A stretch of 64,000 nucleotides of DNA from Thermomonas beijingensis (GTDB lineage: Bacteria > Pseudomonadota > Gammaproteobacteria > Xanthomonadales > Xanthomonadaceae). Shown here piece after piece: positions 37,599 through 45,959 of the stretch; within the stretch, counting starts at the first letter, position 1; every line of letters starts with the position of its first letter. Where the stretch lies: the NCBI RefSeq assembly GCF_020034655.1, contig NZ_JAIQDJ010000001.1:806001-870000 (forward strand), written 5' to 3'. The notes beneath the pieces were generated by a model. It worked only from the letters and a program-made list of their open reading frames with translations, made no database searches and was not told where the DNA came from. Position numbers and translations under genes: made by a program.

Positions 37599-39304
37599 GG
37601 CGACACGTGGGGTACAACGCGAACATGGGTGGGATAGGGTGGCAGCGCGACGACTTCGGCGCGATGCAGGAAGTCGCCGAAGTGTTCATCGGGCTGGCGT
37701 TCTGCGGCATAACGGGCCAGCAGCGGGTCAAGGGCTTCGATGATCTGTGCTTCGGTGATGTTGTCACGGTACAAGGTGTTGAGCCGGGTGCCGCGATGAT
37801 CGCCGCCCAGCATCAGGCTGTAGCGGCCAGGGGCCTTGCCGACCAGCGCAATTTCCGCCAGGTACGGGCGCGAGCAGCCATTCGGGCAGCCGGAAATGCG
37901 CAGCACGATGGGCGTATCGCGCAGGCCGTGTTTGACCAACAGCGGCTCCATCACGGCGAGCAAGGTGGGCAGGTAGCGTTCGGCTTCGGCCATCGCCAAG
38001 GCGCAAGTGGGCAGCGCCACGCAGGCCACGGCGCTGCGCGCCAGCGCGGTGGGGGCGTTGTTCTCGCGATCCAGCTGGTACTGCGCGACCAAGGCGTCGA
38101 TCTGTGCGCGCTGGGCCTCGGGGACGCCGGCGATGATCACGTTCTGGTTGCAGGTCATGCGAAATTGCCCGGTATGTATCTTGGCGATTTCACGCAGGCC
38201 GGTGAGCAGCGGGCGACCGTCTTCAAAGTCGGCAATGCGCCCGGACGGCAGTGACAGGGTGAGGTGCCACAGCCCGTTTTCGCCTTCCACCCAACCAAAG
38301 CGGTCGCCGTTGTGGTCGAAGTGATACGGGCGTGCGGCTTGCAGGGTGAAGCCGGCGCGTGCTTGCATCATCGCCACGATCTTGTCGCTGCCGTGATCGT
38401 CGATGGTGTATTTGAAGCGGGCGTGCTTGCGGTCCTCGCGGTCACCCAAATCCCGTTGCACGGTAATGGCGGCTTCGGCGATGGCGAACACTTGCTCGGG
38501 GCTGACAAAACCAATCACATTGGCCACGCGCGGGTAGTGTGCGGCGATGCCGTGGCTGGCACCCATGCTGCCGCCAATGGCGACATTGAAGCCGCTCAAG
38601 TTGCCGGTTGCATCAACGATGGCAATCAGGCCCAAGTCATTGGCGAACACGTCCACATCGTTCAGTGGGGGCACTGCCACCGCGATTTTGAATTTACGTG
38701 GCAGGTAGGCATCGCCGTAGATCGGTTCGTGCTCAACACCGCTTTCGGCAACCTTGTCTTCGTCCAACCAGATTTCATAATACGCACGCGTGGCGGGTTT
38801 GAAATGCGCGGACAAGCGTTGTGCCCAATCGTGTACTTGCGCATGCAATGCCGATTGCTGCGGGTTGCTGGAGGCCAGTACATTGCGATTGACATCGCCG
38901 CAAGCGGAAATGGTGTCCATCGCCGCCGCATTGATCGCGGCCATGGTGGCTTTCAGATCCCGCTTGATGACGCCATGGATCTGGAAGGTCTGGCGGGTGG
39001 TGACGCGCAGCGAATGGTTGGCATACGTCGTGGCGATGGCGTCCAGCCCCAGCCATTGCTGCGGTGTGAACACGCCGCCCGGCGCGCGGATGCGGATCAT
39101 GAATTGATGCGCAGGTTCCAGTTTCTGGCGGCGACGTTCGTCACGCAGGTCGCGGTCGTCTTGCTGGTAGCTGCCGTGAAACTTGATGGTGCGCTGGTCT
39201 TCAAACCCCAGCGAGCCGGTGCTGGCATCGTGCAAGCCCGCGACCATGCCGCCACGCAGATGGCGACTTTCCAGTTTGATTTTTTCGACGGAAGGATGGC
39301 TCAT
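37595..39304 (-). CDS. cysI: Sulfite reductase hemoprotein beta-component
   Basis: CysI reduces sulfite to sulfide in six electrons using siroheme and a 4Fe-4S cluster. The 569-aa protein has the active-site loop [28 protein letters not shown] and [10 protein letters not shown]; the cluster/siroheme Cys residues are in [20 protein letters not shown] and [13 protein letters not shown] use the ATG at 39304 ([18 protein letters not shown]), which matches the usual N terminus; a TTG at 39328 overlapping the cysJ stop would add eight residues. Its TGA overlaps the cysH start. Confidence 0.96.
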   Translation of the reverse strand: MSHPSVEKIKLESRHLRGGMVAGLHDASTGSLGFEDQRTIKFHGSYQQDDRDLRDERRRQKLEPAHQFMIRIRAPGGVFTPQQWLGLDAIATTYANHSLRVTTRQTFQIHGVIKRDLKATMAAINAAAMDTISACGDVNRNVLASSNPQQSALHAQVHDWAQRLSAHFKPATRAYYEIWLDEDKVAESGVEHEPIYGDAYLPRKFKIAVAVPPLNDVDVFANDLGLIAIVDATGNLSGFNVAIGGSMGASHGIAAHYPRVANVIGFVSPEQVFAIAEAAITVQRDLGDREDRKHARFKYTIDDHGSDKIVAMMQARAGFTLQAARPYHFDHNGDRFGWVEGENGLWHLTLSLPSGRIADFEDGRPLLTGLREIAKIHTGQFRMTCNQNVIIAGVPEAQRAQIDALVAQYQLDRENNAPTALARSAVACVALPTCALAMAEAERYLPTLLAVMEPLLVKHGLRDTPIVLRISGCPNGCSRPYLAEIALVGKAPGRYSLMLGGDHRGTRLNTLYRDNITEAQIIEALDPLLARYAAERQPDEHFGDFLHRAEVVALPPYPTHVRVVPHVSP

Positions 39305-39324
39305 GGTGTTGTTCTCGTTGCGGC

Positions 39325-41169
39325 TCAATACACATCGCGGGCGTAGCGCCCTTCGCGTTGCAGTTGGCTCAAATATTCGGATGCCGCATCGGCATCGCCA
39401 CCGTTGTGAGTGCTTGCGATGTCAAGCAAGGCCTCATGCACATCCTTGCCCATGCCAATCGCGCCGCAAACATACAGATGCGCGCCGCGTTGCAGCCAGT
39501 CATAGACCTCGCGACCGTGTTCGCGCAGGCGGTCTTGCACGTAGATTTTTTGCGATTGATCGCGCGAGAACGCCAGGTCCAGACGATGCAGTTCGCCTTT
39601 GGCCAATGCCTCTTGCCATTCGGTTTGATACAGAAATTCGGTATTGAAATGGCGCGCACCGAAGAACAGCCAGTTGCGGCCGGTTGCGCCGGTTTCGGCG
39701 CGTTCCTGCACAAAACCACGGAACGGCCCCACGCCGGTGCCGGGGCCAATCATCAGGATGTCGCGGCTGCTGTCGGCGGGGACGCGGAAGCGCTCATTGG
39801 GCTCGATAAACACCGGCACGCTGGCATCTTCATCCAGCGCAGCGAGAAAGTTGCTGGCCGCGCCGAGGTGATCAGTACCGTGTGCCGAATAGTGCAGTAC
39901 ATCGAAGGTCACATGCGCTTCTTCGCCCACCCGCTTGCGGCTGGAGGCGATGGAATACAAGCGTTGCACTTGCGGGCGCAAGCTGGCCACCAAGGTTGCG
40001 GCCTCCCATTGCGCTGGCCAGCGCCGCAGTACATCGATTACTTGGTGCGTACCCAGCAACGTGGCAAGTTCGGCATTGCCAGGTTGCAGCAGTTGCGCCA
40101 AGTCCTGCGCGCCGCTGCGTTCGGCCACGCTGGCAAGCAGCGGGCGTGACAGCCTGGTCAACTCACGATGACTGCTCAACCATTCCGAAAGCGGCAGGCT
40201 GTGGCCGTCGTGATCGACCAAGGCATCGCCGTGCAGGCCGGTTGCGACCAATACCGCGGCCACCAAGCACTGCGGGTTGCGATGCCGAATGCCCAGTGCG
40301 TCGCCGGGTTCATAGCTCAGGCCCGAGCCTTCCAGTGACAGCTCAAGATGACGGATATCCTTGTCTACCAATGCATACCGGCGGAACCCGGTGCCTTTGA
40401 ATTCGCGTCCGGTGATGCGTTGATTGGCCAACACGCTGGCGGCAAACGGGGCGTCCTGTGTCCATGTGGGTGCTGCATGCGGACGCAGCGGTGTCACCGT
40501 TGCAAGATGCGCGGGTGCTGCGGGTTTCAGGAATTCCTTGGCGTGCGCCAGTGCGTGTTCGCGCCACGGCGTGGCGATGCTGTCGATGTCCAAATCGGCT
40601 TCGCCCAACGGCAGCACGCGGCTGGCACCGAGTTCGGCCAAACGTGCATCCAGCGTGCGGGCGATGCCGCAAAAGTCGGCATAACTGGAATCACCCAAGC
40701 CCAGCACTGCAAATTTGAGCTGCGGTAATTTTGGTGCGCGCTTGCCCAGCAGGAATTCGGTGAAGCCAATCGCGTCATCCGGCGGGTCCCCTTCACCTTG
40801 GGTGCTGATGATCAGGTACAGCAGCTTTTCATTCGCCACTTCACGGGTGGCATAGGCATCGGCACGCAGCAGCCGCGCCGGCAGGCCGGCGGCTTCCAAT
40901 TGTGCATGCAGTGCTTCGGCGGCGCGCTTGGCATTGCCGGTCTGGCTGCCATACACAATGGTGGCTGGCTGCACTGCAATTGGCGTGGGCTGTGCCGCAG
41001 CGGTCGCCAGTGCCAGGCCGGTGGGTGTGAGTGCACGCGCCATCCCGGCCAAATAGCCAGAGGCCCACAGCAGGGCGCTGCGGTCGGCATCGGCGGCAAA
41101 TTGCGAAAGCAATCGGGCTTGATCGCCGGTCAACGGCGCAGGTAGTGGGGCGGCAGTGGCGTGCGACAT
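39325..41169 (-). CDS. cysJ: Sulfite reductase flavoprotein alpha-component
   Basis: CysJ passes electrons from NADPH through FAD and FMN to CysI. The 614-aa protein has an N-terminal flavodoxin domain ([50 protein letters not shown]), an FAD domain ([20 protein letters not shown]) and a NADPH domain ([19 protein letters not shown], ending [14 protein letters not shown]). The ATG at 41169 is the first plausible start; the ORF runs 35 codons further upstream. It heads the cysJIH operon. Confidence 0.96.
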   Translation of the reverse strand: MSHATAAPLPAPLTGDQARLLSQFAADADRSALLWASGYLAGMARALTPTGLALATAAAQPTPIAVQPATIVYGSQTGNAKRAAEALHAQLEAAGLPARLLRADAYATREVANEKLLYLIISTQGEGDPPDDAIGFTEFLLGKRAPKLPQLKFAVLGLGDSSYADFCGIARTLDARLAELGASRVLPLGEADLDIDSIATPWREHALAHAKEFLKPAAPAHLATVTPLRPHAAPTWTQDAPFAASVLANQRITGREFKGTGFRRYALVDKDIRHLELSLEGSGLSYEPGDALGIRHRNPQCLVAAVLVATGLHGDALVDHDGHSLPLSEWLSSHRELTRLSRPLLASVAERSGAQDLAQLLQPGNAELATLLGTHQVIDVLRRWPAQWEAATLVASLRPQVQRLYSIASSRKRVGEEAHVTFDVLHYSAHGTDHLGAASNFLAALDEDASVPVFIEPNERFRVPADSSRDILMIGPGTGVGPFRGFVQERAETGATGRNWLFFGARHFNTEFLYQTEWQEALAKGELHRLDLAFSRDQSQKIYVQDRLREHGREVYDWLQRGAHLYVCGAIGMGKDVHEALLDIASTHNGGDADAASEYLSQLQREGRYARDVY

Positions 41170-41446
41170 GGCGGCAGGGCGTGAAGGATGCCGATGCAGG
41201 CTAGGCGCTGGCTTGTCGCAGGGGAAAGGAGGGCTGGTTATGCCGATATGGGATATGGCATGCATTGCTGGCATAGCGTGGGTGCGTGCGGGGTTTTCTT
41301 ACGTCATGGCGAGGCAAACACGGGGGGGCGATGTGCGTTATTCGCCGATCGTCTGGACATCGGCACAGCGCGATGCTGTCCCTGCCGGCCCGCACCCCGC
41401 GCCGCCGGATCACCTAAACCGCACTACAACCTGCAAGGAATCCGTC
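41170..41446. other. Divergent intergenic region cysJ / comEA-like
   Basis: These 277 bp hold no convincing gene; the reading frame on the + strand (41183-41446) looks like random sequence. Visible signals are the GGCAT-type repeats at 41238-41277 and a good Shine-Dalgarno (AAGGA, 41435-41439) for the comEA-like gene. Promoters for both divergent genes must lie here. Confidence 0.6.
41238..41277. promoter_or_regulatory. Candidate CysB-type operator upstream of cysJ
   Basis: ATGCC (41240-41244) and GGCAT (41257-41261) form an inverted repeat with inner ATAT arms, and TGGCAT repeats again at 41269-41274. The motif resembles the one between cysG and cysB. It lies about 70-110 bp before the cysJ start, a usual place for a CysB activator site. 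It is predicted by pattern only. Confidence 0.45.
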
Positions 41447-41800
41447 ATGAAATTTCTGAACACGTTGCTGTCCACCCTGGTGTTGTCGCTGGCGCTGGCC
41501 GGCGCCGCCATCGCTGGCGAAACCGTCAATATCAATAGTGCCGACGCCGCCACCCTCGATCGCGTACTGGTCAATATCGGCCCATCCAAAGCGCAGGCCA
41601 TCGTGGAGTACCGCAAGGCCCACGGCGCATTCCGCAGTGCCGAGCAACTGGCCGAAGTCAAAGGCGTGGGCCTGAAGACGGTGGAAAAAAACCGCGATCG
41701 CATCAGTTTGGGGGGGGCTGCGCCGGCACGCCCGGCAGCCACCGCCAGCCGCCCGCAACAAGTCGCCAGTGCGCAGCCCAAGCCGGTGGCGCGGCGCTGA
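41447..41800 (+). CDS. ComEA-like helix-hairpin-helix DNA-binding protein
   Basis: A 117-aa exported protein: a signal peptide (LLSTLVLSLALAGAAIAG), then a tandem helix-hairpin-helix domain, ETVNINSADAATLDRVLVNI (residues about 24-43) to KGVGLKTVEKNRDRI, and a Pro/Ala/Arg-rich basic tail (ARPAATASRPQQVASAQPKPVARR as a position cue, residues 93-117). It is the type of periplasmic DNA-binding protein that pulls incoming DNA during transformation. No other competence gene is nearby. The start ATG follows AAGGA by seven bases. Confidence 0.9.
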   Translation: MKFLNTLLSTLVLSLALAGAAIAGETVNINSADAATLDRVLVNIGPSKAQAIVEYRKAHGAFRSAEQLAEVKGVGLKTVEKNRDRISLGGAAPARPAATASRPQQVASAQPKPVARR

Positions 41801-41860
41801 ACATTGGCGTGCTCCGCTGCTGGGATCTGTGGGGAACAGCACCCGGCAAGGCAAGCCCGG

Positions 41861-41890
41861 ACGCGCCTGACCGCAGTGGGTCAGGCGCGT
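41861..41890. terminator. Perfect 12-bp stem-loop between comEA-like and TonB-like genes
   Basis: ACGCGCCTGACC (41861-41872) and GGTCAGGCGCGT (41879-41890) pair perfectly over a GCAGTG loop, at the convergent junction. There is no T-run, so it may act as a rho-independent-like or RNA-stabilising hairpin in both directions. Confidence 0.75.
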
Positions 41891-41897
41891 TGCCGTG

Positions 41898-42614
41898 TCA
41901 GCGACGCAGATTGAATTCGATCGGCACCAACCCCAGTGCTTGCACGGCCTTGCCGTTTTGGGTCGCCGGCTGGAAGCTCCAGCGCCTCAGCACTTGCAGC
42001 CGCGCCGCTTCGTCCAATTCACGGTGGCCACTGCTGCGTGAAATGCTGACCTCGATCGGCTGGCCATTGATATCCACCAGCACCTGCAATAACACCGTGC
42101 CGCTCAGCTGACGCTGCAAGGCCGCACGCGGATACACCGGTGGCGGGGCATTGCGATACGCCAGTTGCATGGGCGTGGGGGGAACGTTGGGCGGAATGAG
42201 GCTATCGCCATGCGAGTCCCCGTCATCGGCTGTTAGCGTGGTGATCTGAGTGTTGCCGGTATCACTGATTACCTGAGCCGCCGGCGTGGTGTCCGGGCTG
42301 CGCGTCACGCTGGGATGAGCCGGTGGGTTGATCGGCTGCGGCGGTTGCGGGTGCGTGATCGGGGTGATCTCCACAATCACCGGTTCCGGTGGCTTGACGA
42401 TGCTGCGCACCACAGGGTTGTGACTGGGAGGATCCTGCGCCGGGGTCAGTGGAATTGACATCGGCACCATCAGCAGGCCGAACAGGATCAGATTGAACGT
42501 CAACGTTCCACTCATGGTGAAAATGCGGGACGGATCCAGCTTGGGTTTTGCAGCTGGGTTCAACAGTGCAAAACCGGTGGCGCGGGATAGGGCAAAGGCA
42601 GGTGCGCGAACCAT
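41898..42614 (-). CDS. TonB-like energy transducer
   Basis: A 238-aa protein with one N-terminal transmembrane segment (around 36-55, LTFNLILFGLLMVPMSIP), a Pro-rich periplasmic spacer (EITPITHPQPPQPINPP) and a C-terminal TonB domain (YPRAALQRQLSGTVLLQVLV; ARLQVLRRWSFQPATQNGK). TonB domains bind the TonB box of outer-membrane receptors and pass on proton-motive force. The ATG at 42614 follows AGGAGAT by six bases; a longer frame to 42662 lacks a ribosome site. No exbB or exbD is next to it, so it must share these or serve another role. Confidence 0.85.
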   Translation of the reverse strand: MVRAPAFALSRATGFALLNPAAKPKLDPSRIFTMSGTLTFNLILFGLLMVPMSIPLTPAQDPPSHNPVVRSIVKPPEPVIVEITPITHPQPPQPINPPAHPSVTRSPDTTPAAQVISDTGNTQITTLTADDGDSHGDSLIPPNVPPTPMQLAYRNAPPPVYPRAALQRQLSGTVLLQVLVDINGQPIEVSISRSSGHRELDEAARLQVLRRWSFQPATQNGKAVQALGLVPIEFNLRR

Positions 42615-42852
42615 GGTCGATCTCCTGTGCAGGTGGACGTACGCTGTACACAAACCATGCAACGGGCGAGCATGTGCAATGGGGTTAGGACGCCACCGTT
42701 TGCACGCTTTGACGCTGCGCCATTACGTGCGCCGTGCAAAGCAGTGAACGATGATCGGTCGTGTTTGTACGACGAGCGGCGGTTGTCATCCGGATTTGGT
42801 GAGAACAGATCTCTGTCCGTTGGCCGGTGGGTACGCGCAGCTTTTCGTGCAA

Positions 42853-42868
42853 GGCATAAGCGCATGCC
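42853..42868. promoter_or_regulatory. GGCAT-N6-ATGCC repeat upstream of the Rrf2-sulfate cluster
   Basis: GGCAT (42853-42857) and ATGCC (42864-42868) are inverted repeats. The octamer GGCATAAG (42853-42860) is identical to the right half of the cysG/cysB operator (35775-35782). It ends ten bases before the -35 box of the Rrf2 promoter, a usual place for an activator such as CysB. Confidence 0.5.
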
Positions 42869-42878
42869 AATCGGGATA

Positions 42879-42906
42879 TTGACAAGCCGAAATGATTTCC
42901 TATAAA
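42879..42906 (+). promoter_or_regulatory. Sigma-70 promoter of the Rrf2-led sulfate cluster
   Basis: TTGACA (42879-42884, perfect -35) is followed after 16 bp by TATAAA (42901-42906, one mismatch from consensus). Transcription would start near 42913, only about five bases before the ATG at 42918. It is the best -35/-10 pair I saw in this region. Confidence 0.7.
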
Positions 42907-42919
42907 AAATATAGGAAAT
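42895..42919. promoter_or_regulatory. Perfect palindromic operator over the Rrf2 promoter and start
   Basis: ATTTCCTATA (42895-42904) and TATAGGAAAT (42910-42919) are exact inverted repeats with an AAAAA centre. The site covers the -10 box, the predicted transcript start and the first two bases of the ATG. It is AT-rich and symmetric like known Rrf2-family (IscR, NsrR, CymR) sites, and its position predicts autorepression. Confidence 0.7.
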
Positions 42920-43373
42920 GCTGACAAACAAAGCCAAATACGGACTTCGCGCAATGTGTGCGCTGGCTGCACTGCCTGCAGGCGAGCGCATGCAGGCGCA
43001 TGTGCTGGCCGAGCGCGCCAACATCCCGGCCAAATTTCTGGAGGCTATCTTGTTGGATCTGCGGCGTGCCGGTTTTGTTGCCAGTCGGCGTGGCGCGCAG
43101 GGCGGGCATGCACTGGCCAAACCGGCGCAAGACATCATGGTGGGTGATCTGATTCGTGCCATCGATGGGCCACTGGCGCCGGTGCGCTGTGCCAGCATGA
43201 CCGCTTATGCGCCTTGCACGGATTGCGCCGATCCTGACACCTGCGCGATTCGGGCATTGATGTGGGAAACCCGGCAAGCGTTGTGCAGTGTGCTGGATCG
43301 GCGCAGCTTGACGGTATTGAGTCGACGTGCAGGCAACGAAGCATGGATGCGTCAGTTGGGGGGCTCGCCATGA
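42918..43373 (+). CDS. Rrf2-family transcriptional regulator (sulfate cluster)
   Basis: A 151-aa regulator with the Rrf2 winged helix: MLTNKAKYGLRAMCALAALP, AERANIPAKFLEAILLDLRR and FVASRRGAQGGHALAKPA. Four Cys (91, 100, 103, 109) lie in the cluster-binding region. Their spacing (C-x8-C-x2-C-x5-C) differs from the IscR C-x5-C-x5-C, so an Fe-S cluster is possible but not certain. The gene begins almost at its predicted transcript start, has a palindrome over its promoter and overlaps the YezD gene by four bases. It heads the sulfate uptake cluster, so a CymR-like sulfur-sensing role is likely (inference). Confidence 0.88.
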   Translation: MLTNKAKYGLRAMCALAALPAGERMQAHVLAERANIPAKFLEAILLDLRRAGFVASRRGAQGGHALAKPAQDIMVGDLIRAIDGPLAPVRCASMTAYAPCTDCADPDTCAIRALMWETRQALCSVLDRRSLTVLSRRAGNEAWMRQLGGSP

Positions 43374-43564
43374 CATCAATCCAGCCCGATGCTACCCGGA
43401 TGCCGGTGGCTGCACTGCATTCGCCACTCGAAGCGGAGGTGCTGCGTGCGATCCGCGACACTGCTTACGGCACGATTGAGGTGGTTGTTCATCAGTCGCG
43501 TATTGTCCAGATCACCCGCAGTGAGAAACTCCGTTTCGATTCACCGCAGCACGACCCACGCTGA
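43370..43564 (+). CDS. YezD/DUF2292 family small protein
   Basis: A 64-aa protein starting MTSIQPDATRMPVAAL, whose ATG overlaps the stop of the Rrf2 gene. The C-terminal core, EVLRAIRDTAYGTIEVVVHQ followed by SRIVQITRSEKLRF, has the YGxxxxxVxxxxIVQIxRxEK(I/L)R pattern of the DUF2292 (YezD) family: one helix and a small beta hairpin. The function of the family is unknown. As I recall, members often sit next to sulfate or sulfonate genes, and the close coupling to Rrf2 here supports a sulfur role. Reading it from the upstream start at 43262 would cut into the regulator and is rejected. Confidence 0.8.
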   Translation: MTSIQPDATRMPVAALHSPLEAEVLRAIRDTAYGTIEVVVHQSRIVQITRSEKLRFDSPQHDPR

Positions 43565-43637
43565 GCGCCGCGTCCCAACTCTGCCGACCGGACCACCGGA
43601 GGCATGTCTTCCACCTTCAATAGCAGGAATCGAAGTC

Positions 43638-44855
43638 ATGCCGTTTCACTTCCTATCGCGGCCACCCCAATCTCCGCATCCGCGTCTGGTTGCGCTTGTC
43701 ATTACCCTTGCCTTGGCCCCATCGCTGGGGCACGCAGGTGAGATCAAGCTGCGCGGATTGGTACAGGCCGATACCCGTAGCTTCATGAATGACTCCGCAA
43801 AAAACGATGGATTCTTGTGGCGACGGCTGGAGCCCAGCATTGAGGGCAATTGGGGCACATGGCTGGGGTTCCGGGTTAATCCACAGTTCGCTGGTGACAG
43901 GGTCACCCTCAATGAGGCGTATATCGATTTGAAATTTGATCCGCGTGCCACAGTGCGGATTGGCAAATCCAAACCACCCTTCGGGTTGGAGCGTTTGCAG
44001 TCGAGTACAAGTACTGCACAAGTGGAGCTGGGGCTGCCGTCGGAACTTGCACCAGGCCGTGACATCGGGGTGCAATTGCAGGGCAGCGTACTGGGTGGTG
44101 CCCTGGATTACGGGATCGGGGCATTCAATGGCACGGTTGATGGGCGCGATGCTGTTGCCGGCAATCCCGACGGCGAATTCGAATATGCAGGCCGGTTGTT
44201 CTGGCAGCCACGCAAGCACGCACGCGGTGAGTGGGGCAACCTGGGGTTGGGTGTGGCCGCTACTGTTGGTAATACCCATGGCAATGGAAGCAACTTCTTG
44301 CCGCGTTATCGCACGCCGGGGCAGGCGCAATTTTTTGGCTATGGAAGCAATGTGGCTGCCGATGGCCAACGGTTACGCAAGACCGTGCAGGGGTATTGGT
44401 ATCGCGGGCCGTTGGGGTTGCTGGGTGAATGGGTCAGTAGTGCGCAGACGCTACGCGTGATCAGTGGAGCCGGTGCAGGGTCACGTGCCACGTTGGATAA
44501 CCACGCTTGGCAGATCGCGGCGGGCTGGGTGTTGACTGGCGAGGACGCGGGCTATCGGGGTGTGGTGGCACCGGCGTCTCCATTTGCGATCGGACAACCC
44601 GGATGGGGGGCATTGGAGGCGACCGTGCGCTATGGCCAGCTGCAGATGGATGCTGCTGCATTTCCTTATTTCGCCAATGGCGCGACATCGGCACAGGCGG
44701 CGCATGGCTGGGGGGTGGCACTCAATTGGTACTTGACCGGCAACCTCAAACTGATGGCCAACTACACCATGACCAAATTCGATGGGTGTGCCGCCGCCGG
44801 CGGTCGCCGCCCGCAAGAGCGGGTGCTGTTCACCCGCGCACAGCTGACTTTCTGA
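43638..44855 (+). CDS. OprO/OprP-type phosphate-selective-like porin
   Basis: A 405-aa outer-membrane protein with signal peptide (LVALVITLALAPSLGHAG). The mature part is rich in alternating beta strands, with FMNDSAKNDGFLWRRLEPSI, AYIDLKFDPRATVRIGKSKP (a typical OprP signature) and a C-terminal aromatic residue for Bam recognition (TRAQLTF). OprP-type porins favour anions such as phosphate or polyphosphate. Its place between yezD and the sulfate-binding protein gene suggests sulfate instead. The ATG at 43638 follows AGGA; the frame upstream belongs to another gene and is rejected. Confidence 0.87.
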   Translation: MPFHFLSRPPQSPHPRLVALVITLALAPSLGHAGEIKLRGLVQADTRSFMNDSAKNDGFLWRRLEPSIEGNWGTWLGFRVNPQFAGDRVTLNEAYIDLKFDPRATVRIGKSKPPFGLERLQSSTSTAQVELGLPSELAPGRDIGVQLQGSVLGGALDYGIGAFNGTVDGRDAVAGNPDGEFEYAGRLFWQPRKHARGEWGNLGLGVAATVGNTHGNGSNFLPRYRTPGQAQFFGYGSNVAADGQRLRKTVQGYWYRGPLGLLGEWVSSAQTLRVISGAGAGSRATLDNHAWQIAAGWVLTGEDAGYRGVVAPASPFAIGQPGWGALEATVRYGQLQMDAAAFPYFANGATSAQAAHGWGVALNWYLTGNLKLMANYTMTKFDGCAAAGGRRPQERVLFTRAQLTF

Positions 44856-44920
44856 AGCATTCGTTCGCAACCTGAGCACTGGCTATCCAGTGGCCTGATG
44901 ACATCCCGGGAAATACGACG

Positions 44921-45943
44921 ATGAACAAATTCGGATACAACGTGGCAGGTGTCCTGCTGTTTACATTGCTGGCTTTGCTGCCGGCAGCTTCCTATGCGGC
45001 AGCGAAGGACAAGGAGTTGCTGAATGTTTCTTATGACCCCACCCGTGAGCTGTATGCCGATATCAACCAGGCCTTCGCCGTGGACTGGAAGCGGCAGACA
45101 GGTGAGTCGCTGACACTGCGCGCCTCGCACGGCGGCTCTGGCAAACAGGCGCGTGCCGTGCTGGATGGCCTGGACGCCGATGTGGTGACGTTGGCGCTGG
45201 CGGCCGACATCGATGTGCTGGCCGAGCAAGGCAAGTTGTTACCCATCAACTGGCAAACCCGGTTGCCGCATAACAGTGCGCCTTACACATCGGCCATCGT
45301 GTTTTTGGTGCGCAAAGGCAACCCCAAGGGCATCAAGGACTGGGGTGATCTGGTCAAGCCGGGGATCGGGGTGATCACGCCTAATCCGAAGACTTCAGGC
45401 GGTGCGCGCTGGAATTATCTGGCGGCTTGGGTATGGGCCTCACGCCAGTATCGCAGTGGCAGCAAGGTGCTGGAGTACATGGGGAAATTGTTCCGCAACG
45501 TGCCGGTACTGGATACGGGAGCACGCGGAGCAACCACGACGTTCGTGGAACGCGGAATTGGTGATGTGTTGATCGCTTGGGAAAATGAGGCGTTGTTGAC
45601 CGTCAACGACCCACAGCTGCGTGGCAAGTTCGAGCTGGTGGTGCCTTCGGTCAGCATCAAGGCCGAACCACCGGTGGCGTGGTTGGACAAAAACACCACC
45701 AAGCATGGTACCGGCAAGCAGGCAGAAGCGTATCTGCGGTTTCTGTATTCACCCACAGGGCAACAAATCGCAGCCCGCCATTACTATCGCCCAACCGAGC
45801 CTGCCAATGTGCCAGCCGCGTTATTGAAGCCGTTTGCGCCGATCAAGCTGGTCACCATCAATGATGCGTTTGGTGGATGGAAGAAAGCGCAGGCGGCGCA
45901 TTTCGGTGACGGCGGTTTCTTCGATCGAATCTATCGACCCTGA
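44921..45943 (+). CDS. sbp: Sulfate ABC transporter, periplasmic sulfate-binding protein
   Basis: Sbp/CysP captures sulfate (or thiosulfate) in the periplasm and delivers it to CysTW. The 340-aa protein has a signal peptide ([16 protein letters not shown]) and the family blocks [48 protein letters not shown] and [19 protein letters not shown]. The sulfate is held by main-chain NH and Ser/Gly side chains in HGGSG and TSGGARW. Sequence alone does not say whether it prefers sulfate or thiosulfate. cysT follows 16 bases later. Confidence 0.93.
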   Translation: MNKFGYNVAGVLLFTLLALLPAASYAAAKDKELLNVSYDPTRELYADINQAFAVDWKRQTGESLTLRASHGGSGKQARAVLDGLDADVVTLALAADIDVLAEQGKLLPINWQTRLPHNSAPYTSAIVFLVRKGNPKGIKDWGDLVKPGIGVITPNPKTSGGARWNYLAAWVWASRQYRSGSKVLEYMGKLFRNVPVLDTGARGATTTFVERGIGDVLIAWENEALLTVNDPQLRGKFELVVPSVSIKAEPPVAWLDKNTTKHGTGKQAEAYLRFLYSPTGQQIAARHYYRPTEPANVPAALLKPFAPIKLVTINDAFGGWKKAQAAHFGDGGFFDRIYRP

Positions 45944-45959
45944 CCGACGCAAGGTGATG

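Larger units (their letters stand above)
42615..42917. other. Divergent intergenic region TonB-like / Rrf2
   Basis: These 303 bp hold no gene I can support. The leftmost part must hold the promoter of the TonB-like gene; the right end holds a GGCAT/ATGCC repeat, a strong -35 and -10 pair and a perfect palindrome for the Rrf2 gene, listed separately. Confidence 0.6.

Noticed and set aside
38264-39346. 360-codon + strand frame antisense to cysI
   Set aside because: It is a mirror of a well-conserved enzyme gene, with no homology signals of its own.
41183-41446. Upstream extension of the comEA-like ORF
   Set aside because: The signal peptide begins at 41447 with a good AAGGA before it, and the extension does not look like coding sequence.
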